A stretch of DNA of 64,000 nucleotides from Algoriphagus sediminis (lineage in GTDB: Bacteria; Bacteroidota; Bacteroidia; Cytophagales; Cyclobacteriaceae). The DNA lies in contig NZ_JAUEPH010000005.1 in NCBI RefSeq assembly GCF_030403435.1, positions 310,001 through 374,000 of the forward strand, given 5' to 3'. Both the position numbers and the translations under genes were made by a program. Within the stretch, counting starts at the first letter, position 1; each line of letters starts with the position of its first letter. The notes below the pieces were generated by a model. The model did no database searches and had not been told where the DNA came from. It was given only the letters and a program-made list of their open reading frames with translations. Shown here one piece after another: positions 44,191 to 53,963 of the stretch.

Positions 44191-45816
44191 TTAATCCAAA
44201 AAAAGATCGGAAAACTCAAACCTCTTTCCATCAAAAAGCCCCTTATCACTTAGCTTCAGGTCTGGGATAACCAGTAAAGCCATAAAGCTTAGAGTCATAA
44301 AAGGAGAGTTGAGTTTTGATCCCATTTCCTTGGCCATTTTGTCAATTTTGGTGTAGGCTTCTGCCACTTCATAGCCATCGGAGGCAGACATAATCCCGCC
44401 GACTGGTAAAGGAAGAATTTCTTCTTTATTCCCGTCCACAGCTGAAACACCACCTTTTGCTTTGATGATCAGATTAACCGCTCTGCAAATCGATTCATTT
44501 TCTATCCCTACCGCAATAATGTTATGAGAGTCGTGTCCTACCGAGGAAGCAATCGCTCCAGATTTAAGCCCAAAGTTTTTGATAAAAGCCACGGCCGGTG
44601 GAGCATCTTGATACCGATTGACCACTGTGATTTTGAGAATATCACTTTCCGGATTTGATTCGGCATAGCCGTTTTTTATCAAAATTTCCCCCTGGGCTTC
44701 CGGGGTGATTAGCTGCCCATCGACCGCTTCTATGACCCGAACTTTGCTGCTGGCAGCTTTAAGCAAGAAGCCTTCGGCCATCTTGGGAAGGCAATTGAAA
44801 TTATTGATGATTTCATTTTTTACGCTTCTAATCAGCGTCTTTCCGTTTTCGGTTACCTTTTCTCCATTTACATAAGTAGTAAGTACCTCAAATTTTACCA
44901 GATCCTTGACTAGAATGAAATCTGCTGGATCTCCCTCCCTAAGCTGACCTACTGCTAAGGAGTAATGTTGTATCGGAGTGAGGCAGGCTGCTTTAAGCAC
45001 ATCGAATAAGTCTTTTCCTTTTGCGATAGCACGAGCTGCCAATTCATTGATATGACCCACGGCAAGGTTGTCCGGGTGCTTATCGTCCGAGCAAAACATA
45101 ATCATCTCGGGATAGTCATCGATAAGGTCAATTAGCGCCTCAAAGTTTTTGGCAGCGGAGCCTTCCCTAATGGCGATTTTCATTCCCAATTTTACTTTTC
45201 CCAAAGCCTCCTCATAGGTAAAGCACTCATGGTCTGTACTTGGACCGGCTTTCACATATGTCTCCGCCAATTCGCCTTTAAGGCCTGGAGCATGTCCGTC
45301 TATGGGCTTACCATATTTTTTCGCAATTCGGATTTTCTCCATCACCACAGAATCTTGATTGACTGTGCCCGGCCAATTCATCATTTCCGCCAGATAATGA
45401 ATTTCATTACGCCTCATCAGTTTTTCGATTCCAGTAGAATCGATTTCTCCACCAGCTGTTTCAAAAGGAGTGGCAGGAACGCAAGAAGGAGCGCCGAAAT
45501 AGAATTTAAAGGGAACCTGGTTGCCATTGCTAATCATATATTCCACCCCCTCGACCCCGCAGACATTTGCAATTTCATGTGGATCCGAAATAGTTGCTAC
45601 AGTGCCATGGACTACCGCTAGTCTAGCAAATTCAGAAGGTACAAGCATGGAAGACTCCACGTGCACGTGAGCATCAATAAATCCAGGCATCAAAAAAGGT
45701 AAGTCTTTATTTTCAGGTATTCTGGTGAGGGATTTGATCTTTTTGTGCTGTACTTCTACTTCAGCGGTAAAAATTTCCCGTGAGTGTAAATCGACTAATT
45801 GGCCCTGTATTTTCAT
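44191..45816 (-). CDS. ade: Adenine deaminase
   Basis: 541 residues, the amidohydrolase adenine deaminase (adenine to hypoxanthine). The metal site begins [13 protein letters not shown]; a [10 protein letters not shown] segment and the C-terminal [13 protein letters not shown] and GGIMSASDG complete the family pattern. The hypoxanthine it yields can be used by the Hpt encoded at 33462. It is a single gene divergent from cmk. Confidence 0.94.
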   Translation of the reverse strand: MKIQGQLVDLHSREIFTAEVEVQHKKIKSLTRIPENKDLPFLMPGFIDAHVHVESSMLVPSEFARLAVVHGTVATISDPHEIANVCGVEGVEYMISNGNQVPFKFYFGAPSCVPATPFETAGGEIDSTGIEKLMRRNEIHYLAEMMNWPGTVNQDSVVMEKIRIAKKYGKPIDGHAPGLKGELAETYVKAGPSTDHECFTYEEALGKVKLGMKIAIREGSAAKNFEALIDLIDDYPEMIMFCSDDKHPDNLAVGHINELAARAIAKGKDLFDVLKAACLTPIQHYSLAVGQLREGDPADFILVKDLVKFEVLTTYVNGEKVTENGKTLIRSVKNEIINNFNCLPKMAEGFLLKAASSKVRVIEAVDGQLITPEAQGEILIKNGYAESNPESDILKITVVNRYQDAPPAVAFIKNFGLKSGAIASSVGHDSHNIIAVGIENESICRAVNLIIKAKGGVSAVDGNKEEILPLPVGGIMSASDGYEVAEAYTKIDKMAKEMGSKLNSPFMTLSFMALLVIPDLKLSDKGLFDGKRFEFSDLFLD

Positions 45817-45894
45817 AGATGGATTAAAGAGGTTTGGGAGTTTGAGGCCATTTTAGAAAAGCCTTATCTGAAATAGCAATTGGATTAAAACTAC

Positions 45895-45902
45895 TATATT
45901 TG
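45895..45902 (+). promoter_or_regulatory. Candidate -7 element upstream of cmk
   Basis: TATATTTG matches TAnnTTTG exactly and lies 35 bp before the cmk ATG. The -33 region is not clear. Confidence 0.4.
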
Positions 45903-45937
45903 CCCTGAAATTAAAACGTAGAAACAGAGACTTTTTC

Positions 45938-46642
45938 ATGGGTAAAATCGTGATCGCAATAGATGGGCAGAGTGGGTGTGGAAAGAGCTCTACGGCTAAA
46001 GCTGTTGCAAAAAGCCTCGGTTATACCTACCTCGATTCCGGGGCCATGTATCGGGCTGTCACCTATTATTACTTACAAAATCCATTTGATTTAGGAGACG
46101 CAGAATCGGTTTCAAGGGCATTAGAAAATGTGGATATAGAGTTCAGATTGAATCCTGAGGATGGCAGTCAATTGACTTTTCTGAATGGAGAGAATGTGGA
46201 GGCTCAGATTCGACAGATGGAAGTATCAAAATCTGTAAGTAAAGTAGCTGCGGTTAAATTAATCCGGGAAGCCATGGTGGCTCAGCAGAGAAAGTTAGGA
46301 GCCGCAAAAGGCGTGGTAATGGATGGAAGGGATATTGGTTCAGTGGTATTTCCCGATGCAGCCTTAAAGGTATACATGACTGCGGACCTAGAGACCCGCG
46401 CAAAGCGGAGACTTCGGGAACTCTCTGCCGATGGGGGCGTTTATTCCTTAAAAGAGATCCAGAAGAACCTTGCCGAGAGAGATAAATTAGATTCTTCCAG
46501 AGAGGAGAGTCCTTTAGTGAAGATGGAAGACGCGGTGGAGTTGGATACGAGTGAGTTGAAGTTTGAAGATCAGGTCAATTTTGTAATTGATCTGGCGAGG
46601 GAAAGAATTGAAAAAGAAGAAACTTATGCAAGTAAGAATTGA
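45938..46642 (+). CDS. cmk: Cytidylate kinase
   Basis: 234 residues, phosphorylating CMP/dCMP. The P-loop is DGQSGCGKSS, then YLDSGAMYRA, MDGRDIGSVVFPDA and RAKRRLREL as in other Cmk. Its end overlaps the ispH ATG by 17 bp, so the two are translated from one transcript. Confidence 0.95.
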   Translation: MGKIVIAIDGQSGCGKSSTAKAVAKSLGYTYLDSGAMYRAVTYYYLQNPFDLGDAESVSRALENVDIEFRLNPEDGSQLTFLNGENVEAQIRQMEVSKSVSKVAAVKLIREAMVAQQRKLGAAKGVVMDGRDIGSVVFPDAALKVYMTADLETRAKRRLRELSADGGVYSLKEIQKNLAERDKLDSSREESPLVKMEDAVELDTSELKFEDQVNFVIDLARERIEKEETYASKN

Positions 46643-47522
46643 CGATAATTCTGGCTATTGCTTTGGCGTAGAGTTCGCCATAAAAATGGCTGAGGATGAA
46701 ATGGAAAATGGTGATAGACTTTATTGCCTGGGAGACATCGTCCATAACGCGATGGAGGTGAAAAGGCTGGCAGAAAAAGGTCTGATCATTATTGACCGAG
46801 AAGAGCTCGGCGAGTTGAAGGACTGCAAGGTCCTGATCCGTGCCCACGGTGAACCACCTGAGACGTATAAAATGGCCATAGAAAACAATATTGAGCTGAT
46901 AGATGCGAGCTGTCCTGTAGTTTTAAAATTGCAGCATAGAGTTAAATCGGCCTTCGATAAGATGGAGAGAGAAAATGGGCAGATCGTGATTTATGGCAAA
47001 AAAGGTCATGCGGAGGTAATAGGATTAACTGGTCAGACTTTGGAAAAGGCTATAGTGGTCATGGAAGACGAAGATTTGGACAAAATTGACTACTCTCGGC
47101 CAGTGACCCTTTTCAGCCAAACCACGAAAAGTACGAAAGGCTTCTATGCTATTTCTCAAAAAATCGAAGATAGGATCAAAGCCGAAAAAGGAGAATTAAC
47201 CCAATTGGATTTTAATTCAAACGACTCTATCTGTCGGCAGGTATCAAATCGGGAACCACAGTTATTTAAGTTTTCACAGGAAAATGATGTGATACTTTTT
47301 GTTTCCGGTAAGAAGAGTTCGAATGGAAAAGCGCTTTATCAGGTTTGTCTAAGTCAAAATCCAAGAAGTTATTTCATTGAAAATGAGGATGAAATAAGGC
47401 CTGAATGGTTACAGTCTGAGGATAAGGTTGGAATTTGCGGAGCCACTTCTACGCCTCGCTGGTTAATGGATCAGGTTAAGGAAAAAGTGGAAAGTTTGGC
47501 GGAAGATTTACTTCCCGCCTGA
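46626..47522 (+). CDS. ispH: 4-hydroxy-3-methylbut-2-enyl diphosphate reductase
   Basis: 298 residues from the ATG at 46626; an in-frame start at 46587 would put a basic, non-conserved stretch of 13 residues in front and is rejected. IspH makes IPP and DMAPP, the last step of the non-mevalonate isoprenoid pathway. The three cluster cysteines lie in GYCFGV (C12), DASCPVV and DSICRQ. SQTTKS and the C-terminal GATSTPRWLM are as in the family. It is downstream of cmk with a 17-bp overlap. Confidence 0.95.
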   Translation: MQVRIDDNSGYCFGVEFAIKMAEDEMENGDRLYCLGDIVHNAMEVKRLAEKGLIIIDREELGELKDCKVLIRAHGEPPETYKMAIENNIELIDASCPVVLKLQHRVKSAFDKMERENGQIVIYGKKGHAEVIGLTGQTLEKAIVVMEDEDLDKIDYSRPVTLFSQTTKSTKGFYAISQKIEDRIKAEKGELTQLDFNSNDSICRQVSNREPQLFKFSQENDVILFVSGKKSSNGKALYQVCLSQNPRSYFIENEDEIRPEWLQSEDKVGICGATSTPRWLMDQVKEKVESLAEDLLPA

Positions 47523-47585
47523 TTCTGAACTTATAAACTTTAGACCGCTCCAATAAAAGATCAAACATATTACAGGATATAGGAC

Positions 47586-47613
47586 TTTAATAAAAGGTTA
47601 TTTATTAAGTTTG
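47586..47613 (+). promoter_or_regulatory. Candidate promoter of the nqr operon
   Basis: TAAGTTTG (47606-47613) fits the Bacteroidota -7 box; a -33-like TTTA lies at 47586-47589 with 16 bp between. It gives a leader of under 40 bp before nqrA at 47651. Confidence 0.4.
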
Positions 47614-47650
47614 TGGCGTTTTTCAACGACTTAGAGAACTCTAAATATAT

Positions 47651-49006
47651 ATGTCAAAAGTAGTCAAACTGAAGAAGGGTTTCGACATCAATCTTGCTGG
47701 AAAAGCGAAGCAGGAGCTGGCAGAGTTTAGCACTCCCGAAACATACGCAATCAAGCCCACCGATTTTATCGGTATCCAAAGGCCAAAAGTCACAGTCGAT
47801 GTAGGTGATCAGGTGAAAGCCGGTACGCCTATTTTGTTTGATAAGGCCATGGATCAAGTCAAATATGCTTCTCCGGTTTCTGGTGAAGTTATTGACGTGA
47901 AAAGGGGAGCCAGAAGAAAACTTCTTGAAATCGTCATCAAGTCTGATGGTAAGAATGAACAGGAGAAATTTGATTCTGTTGATCTTGATTCCATCAGCCG
48001 GGAGGATTTAGTGTCAGCCATGGCAGAAAGCGGTGTTTGGCCAAATATCATCCAAAGACCATTCGGAATAGTCGCTAATCCGGAGGATACTCCTAAAGCT
48101 ATTTTCATTTCAGCATTTGATACTCATCCATTGGCTCCGGATTTTGGTTTTGCCTTGCAAGGTCAGGCTGAAGCTTTACAGGCTGGAATTGATGCTCTGG
48201 CAAAGCTTACCTCGGGGAAAGTTCACCTAAATGTGGATGGAAGCAAAAATACCCCGGACGTTTTTGCGGGGTTAAAAAATGTGGAGATCAACAAATTCTC
48301 CGGTCCACACCCAGCTGGTAATGTTGGAATTCAAATCCATCATCTTGATCCTATCAATAAGGGCGAAATAGCATGGACTGTAAGTCCAGCCGGAGTAGCT
48401 CAGATAGGTCGTTTCATCATCGGTGGAGTTTACGATGCCTCTAAGGTTATCGCCATAACCGGATCAGAGTTAACTAAAACAGCTTATGTGAAAACCATCG
48501 CAGGAGCTTGTGTGACACCATACGTGAAAGGAAATCTTAATTCCGGGCACGTTAGGGTGATCTCAGGAAACGTTCTGACAGGGGAGAAAATCGATATGTC
48601 AGGTTTCCTTGGATTTTATCATAATCAAATTACCGTTATACCTGAAGGTGATTACTATGAGTTTTTAGGATGGGCAAAGCCTACAACTAATAAACTTAGT
48701 TACCACAGAGCGCTTGGTTTGCTTTCATTCCTTAATCCGAAGAAAGAGTATGTGCTTGATACCAATGGTCGTGGAGAGGAAAGAGCATTTGTACAAACAG
48801 GTGTTTTTGAATCAGTTACCCCAATGGATATTCTTCCCGTTTATCTTTTGAAAGCCATCATGGCAGAAGATTTTGATGAAATGGAAGAGCTAGGAATTTA
48901 TGAGGTCGTTGAGGAAGATTTGGCACTTTGTGAGTTTGTAGATGTTTCTAAGCACCCAGTTCAGAAGCTAGTGAGAGAAGGTTTAGATTTAATTCAATAC
49001 AGTTAA
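47651..49006 (+). CDS. nqrA: Na+-translocating NADH:quinone reductase subunit A
   Basis: 451 residues, cytoplasmic NqrA. GFDINLAGKA at the start, DVGDQVKAGTPILFDK (lipoyl/biotinyl-like loop), FSGPHPAGNVG and HHLDPINKGE match the family. NqrA binds quinone. It is the first gene of nqrABCDE; nqrB follows after 5 bp. The start is preceded by the best -7 box of the region. Confidence 0.95.
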   Translation: MSKVVKLKKGFDINLAGKAKQELAEFSTPETYAIKPTDFIGIQRPKVTVDVGDQVKAGTPILFDKAMDQVKYASPVSGEVIDVKRGARRKLLEIVIKSDGKNEQEKFDSVDLDSISREDLVSAMAESGVWPNIIQRPFGIVANPEDTPKAIFISAFDTHPLAPDFGFALQGQAEALQAGIDALAKLTSGKVHLNVDGSKNTPDVFAGLKNVEINKFSGPHPAGNVGIQIHHLDPINKGEIAWTVSPAGVAQIGRFIIGGVYDASKVIAITGSELTKTAYVKTIAGACVTPYVKGNLNSGHVRVISGNVLTGEKIDMSGFLGFYHNQITVIPEGDYYEFLGWAKPTTNKLSYHRALGLLSFLNPKKEYVLDTNGRGEERAFVQTGVFESVTPMDILPVYLLKAIMAEDFDEMEELGIYEVVEEDLALCEFVDVSKHPVQKLVREGLDLIQYS

Positions 49007-49011
49007 CCCAT

Positions 49012-50226
49012 ATGAAATTTCTAAGAGATTTAATGGACAAGCAAAAGCCCCTTTTCGAAAAGGGTGGAAAGCTTGAACAATTCTATTACGCATTTGAGGC
49101 GGGAGAGACATTCCTTTTCAGCCCAAATCATACCACTGGTGTCAAAGGTGCACAGGTGAAGGATGCAATAGATCTGAAGAGAATGATGATCACCGTAGTG
49201 GTGGCCATGATTCCTTGTTTGCTATTCGGGATTTATAACACCGGGCATCAGCATTTGCTGGCTGTTGGAGAGACAGCAGCCCTTTGGGATAACTTCGGAG
49301 ATAAACTTTGGATAGGTCTTCAATTGGTTCTACCCATAGTAATCGTGGCTTATGCAGCAGGTGGTCTTGTTGAAGCGGCTTTTGCAGTTATCAGAAAGCA
49401 CCCGATTAATGAAGGTTTCCTTGTAACGGGAATGCTGATTCCTTTGATTGTACCTGCTACTACACCACTTTGGCAAGTTGCTTTAGCGACTATTTTCGCC
49501 GTGGTAATCGCTAAGGAGGTATTTGGGGGAACTGGAATGAACATCCTAAACGTGGCGATGACAGCGAGAGCGTTTTTGTATTTCGCCTATCCAGCTCAGA
49601 TTTCAGGTGATCAGGTTTGGACTTACCTTGGAGAAAAGACCGCAGTGGATGGTTTCTCTGGAGCAACAGCTTTGGCGGTAGCCTATAACGCAGGTGTTGA
49701 TAATGTACCTGTTGAGCAAGCATTAGCCGGTCACAATACTGTACTTGGATCCGATATGTTCAGCTTTATGAACATGTTCATTGGTTGGATTCCAGGATCA
49801 ATTGGAGAAACATCAACTTTGATGGCCTTGTTAGGTGCAGCCATTCTGATTGGAACAGGCGTAGCAAGTTGGAAGATTATCGTTTCTGGCTTTGCAGGAG
49901 CTTATTTGATGGGTTTGGTGATGAACTTATTCGCCGTTAATGAATTTATGGCAATGCCACCTCAATACCACTGGGTAATGGGAGGAATTGCTTTTGGGAT
50001 AGTGTTTATGGCCACGGATCCTGTTTCTGCTTCTCAGACGGAGGTTGGAAAATGGATTTATGGTTTGTTAATTGGGATGCTTACTGTCATCATTCGGGTG
50101 ACTAATCCTGCATACCCAGAAGGAATTATGTTAGCGGTTCTATTTATGAATGTATTTGCTCCGCTAATCGATTACTACGTAGTAAAAGCTAATAAAACAA
50201 GGAGGTTACAACGTGCAACAGTCTAA
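49012..50226 (+). CDS. nqrB: Na+-translocating NADH:quinone reductase subunit B
   Basis: 404 residues, about ten membrane helices. The covalent FMN site is DGFSGATALA with Thr219, the target of ApbE-type flavinylation. Conserved FGGTGMNILNVAMTARAFLYFAYPAQ and the YGLLIGMLTVIIRVTNPAYPEG segments support the call. The gene ends inside nqrC (14-bp overlap) and its last codons contain the strong Shine-Dalgarno of nqrC. Confidence 0.95.
   Translation: MKFLRDLMDKQKPLFEKGGKLEQFYYAFEAGETFLFSPNHTTGVKGAQVKDAIDLKRMMITVVVAMIPCLLFGIYNTGHQHLLAVGETAALWDNFGDKLWIGLQLVLPIVIVAYAAGGLVEAAFAVIRKHPINEGFLVTGMLIPLIVPATTPLWQVALATIFAVVIAKEVFGGTGMNILNVAMTARAFLYFAYPAQISGDQVWTYLGEKTAVDGFSGATALAVAYNAGVDNVPVEQALAGHNTVLGSDMFSFMNMFIGWIPGSIGETSTLMALLGAAILIGTGVASWKIIVSGFAGAYLMGLVMNLFAVNEFMAMPPQYHWVMGGIAFGIVFMATDPVSASQTEVGKWIYGLLIGMLTVIIRVTNPAYPEGIMLAVLFMNVFAPLIDYYVVKANKTRRLQRATV
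50199..50206 (+). promoter_or_regulatory. Strong Shine-Dalgarno for nqrC (GTG start)
   Basis: AAGGAGGT lies 6 nt before the GTG at 50213 and matches the full anti-SD of 16S rRNA. It is inside the nqrB reading frame. Genes in this phylum mostly lack SD motifs, and no other gene start I looked at here has one this strong; it makes the GTG the most likely start. Confidence 0.7.
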
Positions 50227-50980
50227 CGCTTACATCATTACGTTTTCGGTCATTTTGACCGTAGTTCTAGGACTCTTACTTTCTGGTACTTCACAAGTTT
50301 TGGGCCCTCTCCAAAAAGAGGCTGAAGCTTTGGATAAGAAAAAGCAGATCTTGGGAGCAGTGATTTCAGGAGATGAGATTGCAGCGATGAGTCCAGAAGA
50401 AATCAATTCTTTTTACACCTCAAGAATCGCATCAGTGGTAGTTGATATCAATGGTGAAGAGGTGAGTGAAAAGGATGGAGCGGCAGTATCTGCAGAGACC
50501 GTAGACATAGAGAAGAACTATAAACTTCCAGCTGAGGATAGACTTTATCCAGTCTTCATCTTCCATGCTGAAGGGAATGATTCTGACATTGAATCCTATA
50601 TTTTCCCGGTTTTCGGGGCTGGTCTTTGGGATGCTATTTCAGGATACTTGGCTTTAGATACTGATATGAATACGATTGGGGGTATCACACTTTCCCATGT
50701 GGGTGAAACTCCTGGTCTTGGAGCTCGAATTACCGAGCCTGGTGTTCAGGCTAGATATCAAGGAAAGGAAATCTTCAATGATTCCGGAGAGCTTGTTTCT
50801 GTTGCCATGCAAAAAGGTGAAGGAAAAGATTATTCTGATAATCCTCACATGGTGGATGGAATGTCTGGAGCCACTATTACGGCAAATGGAGTAAATGCCA
50901 TGTTGGAAAACTATCTTGGTGCTTACAAGCCATTTATTGAGTCAAAGAAATCTTCTAATGCGGTAGCGGCCGCGTATTAA
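50213..50980 (+). CDS. nqrC: Na+-translocating NADH:quinone reductase subunit C
   Basis: 255 residues from a GTG start, one N-terminal membrane helix (IITFSVILTVVLGLLLSG) and a large periplasmic domain. The covalent FMN motif is DGMSGATIT with Thr221. GAGLWDAISGYLALD and VGETPGLGARI are family-typical. The start is set by the strong Shine-Dalgarno inside nqrB. Confidence 0.95.
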   Translation: MQQSNAYIITFSVILTVVLGLLLSGTSQVLGPLQKEAEALDKKKQILGAVISGDEIAAMSPEEINSFYTSRIASVVVDINGEEVSEKDGAAVSAETVDIEKNYKLPAEDRLYPVFIFHAEGNDSDIESYIFPVFGAGLWDAISGYLALDTDMNTIGGITLSHVGETPGLGARITEPGVQARYQGKEIFNDSGELVSVAMQKGEGKDYSDNPHMVDGMSGATITANGVNAMLENYLGAYKPFIESKKSSNAVAAAY

Positions 50981-50999
50981 TTTTAATCGACACGAAAAT

Positions 51000-51683
51000 A
51001 TGAGTGCTGAAACTGCTGAAAAAGTATTAGATAAAAAGCCGGCGGAAGCCTTGCTTTCCAAGAGGCGGAAAAAGTTAATATCTGACCCCTTAGTGGATGA
51101 TAATCCGATTACCATACAGGTATTGGGTATTTGTTCTGCTCTTGCGGTGACCACTCAGATGAAGCCAACCCTTGTGATGGCGATTTCTGTGGTTTTCGTA
51201 ATTGTGATGGCAAATCTTACCATCTCTTTACTTAGAAATACCATTCCTACTCGAGTGAGAATTATCGTTCAGCTTGCAGTAGTTGCCACCTTGGTAACTT
51301 TGGTAAATGAGGTGTTAAAGGCATTTGCTTACGACATGTACAAAGAGCTTTCGGTTTTTGTGGGTCTGATTATTACAAACTGTATAGTAATGGGTAGACT
51401 TGAAGCATTCGCCTTGGGAAATAAGCCTTATGATTCTATTCTGGATGGATTTGGATCTGCTTTGGGTTATTCTTGGATAATTTTGGCGGTGGCTTTCTTC
51501 AGAGAATTACTTGGATCAGGCGCTGTCTTTGGTATCCCGATATACGATTATGTTTCAGGTCTTTTTGGAGAAGATTTCCAATTGGCTACAAACGGATTGA
51601 TGGTTTCACCAGTAGGGGCCTTCATCATTCTAGGTTTGATTATTTGGGTTCAGAGAACCAAAACCGGATACGTAGAACACTAA
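51000..51683 (+). CDS. nqrD: Na+-translocating NADH:quinone reductase subunit D
   Basis: 227 residues, six-helix membrane subunit of the RnfE/NqrD family. [19 protein letters not shown] and [12 protein letters not shown] are the signature stretches (the Cys of NCIVMGR helps bind the [2Fe-2S] cluster with NqrE). It lies 19 bp after nqrC. Confidence 0.94.
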   Translation: MSAETAEKVLDKKPAEALLSKRRKKLISDPLVDDNPITIQVLGICSALAVTTQMKPTLVMAISVVFVIVMANLTISLLRNTIPTRVRIIVQLAVVATLVTLVNEVLKAFAYDMYKELSVFVGLIITNCIVMGRLEAFALGNKPYDSILDGFGSALGYSWIILAVAFFRELLGSGAVFGIPIYDYVSGLFGEDFQLATNGLMVSPVGAFIILGLIIWVQRTKTGYVEH

Positions 51684-51696
51684 AATCTCAATAGAA

Positions 51697-52308
51697 ATGG
51701 ATTTATTCAATTTAGGAATTCGGTCAATTTTTGTTGACAATATGGTATTTGCATACTTCCTAGGGATGTGTTCCTTCCTGGCGGTATCGAAAAAAGTAAG
51801 TACGGCCCTTGGATTAGGTGCAGCAGTAATTTTCGTACTGACTGTGACTGTTCCTGTGAACTGGCTGCTTAATGAATATGTGTTGAAAGAGGGTGCTCTT
51901 ACCTGGGTGACAGCAAGTCTGGCTGAGGTGGATCTATCTTTCCTTCGATTCATCATGTTTATTGCTATCATTGCGGCTATGGTTCAGTTGGTGGAGATGG
52001 TAGTAGAAAAGTTCGCTCCAGCTCTTTATGGAGCTCTGGGTATTTTCCTTCCTTTGATCGCGGTAAACTGTGCCATCCTTGGTGGTTCACTTTTTATGGC
52101 ACAAAGAGATTACACGCTTGCTGAATCTGCAGTTTATGGTTTTGGTTCCGGAACAGGTTTCTTCCTTGCTATTATTGCTTTGGCAGCCATTCGTGAGAAA
52201 TTAAAATATTCAAATGTACCTAATGGTCTAAAAGGTTTGGGGATAACCATGCTTTTGACCGGCCTAATGGGTATCGCATTTATGTCATTTATGGGCATCG
52301 ACCTGTAA
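51697..52308 (+). CDS. nqrE: Na+-translocating NADH:quinone reductase subunit E
   Basis: 203 residues, six-helix membrane subunit of the RnfA/NqrE family. [18 protein letters not shown] and [14 protein letters not shown] carry the conserved cysteines facing NqrD. It is 13 bp after nqrD and is followed directly by a strong terminator, so the operon ends here without nqrF. Confidence 0.94.
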   Translation: MDLFNLGIRSIFVDNMVFAYFLGMCSFLAVSKKVSTALGLGAAVIFVLTVTVPVNWLLNEYVLKEGALTWVTASLAEVDLSFLRFIMFIAIIAAMVQLVEMVVEKFAPALYGALGIFLPLIAVNCAILGGSLFMAQRDYTLAESAVYGFGSGTGFFLAIIALAAIREKLKYSNVPNGLKGLGITMLLTGLMGIAFMSFMGIDL

Positions 52309-52330
52309 GGAATTCGACAGAAATATTTAA

Positions 52331-52360
52331 GCTCCGAAAGAAATTTCGGAGCTTTTTTTT
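52331..52360 (+). terminator. Intrinsic terminator after nqrE
   Basis: GCTCCGAAA (52331-52339) pairs perfectly with TTTCGGAGC (52344-52352) around a GAAA tetraloop and is followed by eight T, 22 bp after the nqrE stop. Confidence 0.93.
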
Positions 52361-52422
52361 GTTCGGTACTTTAAATAAGATTGATCTGATTAAATTTCTG
52401 AAAATCATTTTCAATTCTTACC

Positions 52423-53043
52423 ATGAAAAAACTCTTCTACTTATTCGCTTTTGTTTTGATCTCTAGTTCCGTATCAGCCCAAACGGGAGAATGGATCGAG
52501 CTATTCAATGGAAATAACCTCGATGGCTGGAAACTGTCAGAAAACCCTGATTCTTTTCAAGTAGAAGATGGGGTGATCAAAGTGGCAGGTCCCAGGGCTC
52601 ATGCATTTTATGTAGGAGAAGTAGGAGGAGCTGACTTCACAGATTTTGAGCTTATGGTGGAGGTTAAGACCATGCCCAGAGCAAATTCTGGTCTTTTTAT
52701 TCACACTGAATATCAGGAAGACGGGTGGCCAAATAAGGGTTATGAAATTCAAGTAAATCAAAGCCATAGTGACTGGAGAAAGACTGGTTCGGTGTATTCC
52801 TTTCAGGATGTAAGAGAAACCTACGTGGAAGATGGGGAGTGGTATACGGAGCATGTGATCGTCAAGGGAGATGAAATCACAGTCAAGATCAATGGACAAA
52901 CCATTAATGAATATGACGAATCTGAAGTTCGAAGTGGTGATTTAGGAAGCAAAAAACTCAGCTCAGGTACCATTGCTCTTCAGGCTCATGATCCTCAATC
53001 TGTGATTTATTATCGAAGCGTAAAAGTTAAGATTTTGGATTAA
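52423..53043 (+). CDS. Exported DUF1080 (3-keto-disaccharide hydrolase-like) protein
   Basis: 206 residues with signal peptide MKKLFYLFAFVLISSSVSAQ. The mature part is a single jelly-roll DUF1080 domain: WIELFNGNNLDGWKL at the start, DFELMVEVKTMPRANSGLF, and GTIALQAHDPQSVIYYRSVK at the end. Some members are lyases or hydrolases for 3-keto-glucosides, and others are only binding proteins; activity is not known here. It is convergent with the PD40 gene, and the two stop codons overlap by 4 bp. Confidence 0.88.
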   Translation: MKKLFYLFAFVLISSSVSAQTGEWIELFNGNNLDGWKLSENPDSFQVEDGVIKVAGPRAHAFYVGEVGGADFTDFELMVEVKTMPRANSGLFIHTEYQEDGWPNKGYEIQVNQSHSDWRKTGSVYSFQDVRETYVEDGEWYTEHVIVKGDEITVKINGQTINEYDESEVRSGDLGSKKLSSGTIALQAHDPQSVIYYRSVKVKILD

Positions 53044-53963
53044 TCTTGGTTATGGTATCTCACATAAGCAATCCATTCACCATCTGGCGACCATGAGTGC
53101 ACGTTGATGGTGCCTTGACCTCCATAGAACACAGGCGTGAGATCTTTGATTTCTTTGGTTTCTACATCGAGTAGTCGAAGCTTGACGTCTTTTCCGAAGG
53201 GATGAGCCCCCTTTTGATCCTCGAGGTAAGAGATAATGACAGCACTTTTATTATCAGGAGAAGGATGCGGGAACCAATTGTCTAGCTTATCATCCGTCAG
53301 CTGTTCGGTACCGCTTCCATCTGGCTTCATTCGGTAAGCCTGCATGCGTCCTGTGCGGTGGGAGTTGAAGTAAATCCATTTTCCATCATAGGAATACTCG
53401 GGGCCATCGTCCAGTCCATCTGCATCGGTCAACCTGATCTCTTCACCGCCAATAGTAGGTATTGCGTAAATATCCCATGCATCATCACGCATGGCACAAT
53501 ACACCAGGGTTTCGCCATCTGGACTGATGCCATGCCAGTAGCTTGGGTACTTTGTGGTTACCAAAGTAGGCTCTCCACCAGCCATTGGGATGGTATAAAT
53601 TCGTGAACTTAAGCCTTCATCGTTTCTGCTGTAAACAAGTGTTTTCCCGTCAAAGCTTATTCCGTGGTCATTATTTGCACGGTCGACCTGCCCAGTAAAC
53701 AAACCACCCAATTTTTTGCCATCGAGCCCAACCTTTTCTAATAATCCACCTGAATTAATCAATAGAAATTCCCCATCTCGAGACCAATTCGGTGCCTCAA
53801 AATGGCGCTTCTCCCTTAACACAGTCTTTTCCTCACCCGTCTTCACATTTAGAATGACCAGTTCACTTGTGATATTTTCCTGAACCTGTGCCATTGACTG
53901 AGTGGAAATAAGTAGGAAGAAGATAAAAGGGTAAAGAAAGTGGTTTTTCATGGGCCTGTTCAT
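53040..53963 (-). CDS. Exported TolB-like (WD40-like PD40) propeller protein
   Basis: 307 residues with signal peptide; the start could be at 53963 or at the ATG at 53951 (MKNHFLYPFIFFLLISTQSMAQ, a better signal peptide). The body has at least six PD40 repeats such as WSRDGEFLLINSGG, SFDGKTLVYSRND, SPDGETLVYCAMRDDAWDIYAIP, and YDGKWIYFNSHRTG, forming a TolB-like beta-propeller. It is probably periplasmic or surface-bound. The ATG at 53963 overlaps the selD stop by 4 bp (ATGA), so it is likely in the selU-selD transcript. Confidence 0.83.
   Translation of the reverse strand: MNRPMKNHFLYPFIFFLLISTQSMAQVQENITSELVILNVKTGEEKTVLREKRHFEAPNWSRDGEFLLINSGGLLEKVGLDGKKLGGLFTGQVDRANNDHGISFDGKTLVYSRNDEGLSSRIYTIPMAGGEPTLVTTKYPSYWHGISPDGETLVYCAMRDDAWDIYAIPTIGGEEIRLTDADGLDDGPEYSYDGKWIYFNSHRTGRMQAYRMKPDGSGTEQLTDDKLDNWFPHPSPDNKSAVIISYLEDQKGAHPFGKDVKLRLLDVETKEIKDLTPVFYGGQGTINVHSWSPDGEWIAYVRYHNQD

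Noticed and set aside
45229..45621. 130-aa open frame on the plus strand inside adenine deaminase
   Set aside because: Antisense shadow of a well conserved enzyme; composition rich in His/Cys/Phe as expected for a shadow frame.
46587..46625. Upstream in-frame start for ispH
   Set aside because: It adds a basic tail absent from IspH; the conserved N-terminus begins at the ATG at 46626.
52537..52899. 120-aa open frame opposite the DUF1080 gene
   Set aside because: Antisense shadow; the plus strand has a signal peptide and a clear DUF1080 domain.
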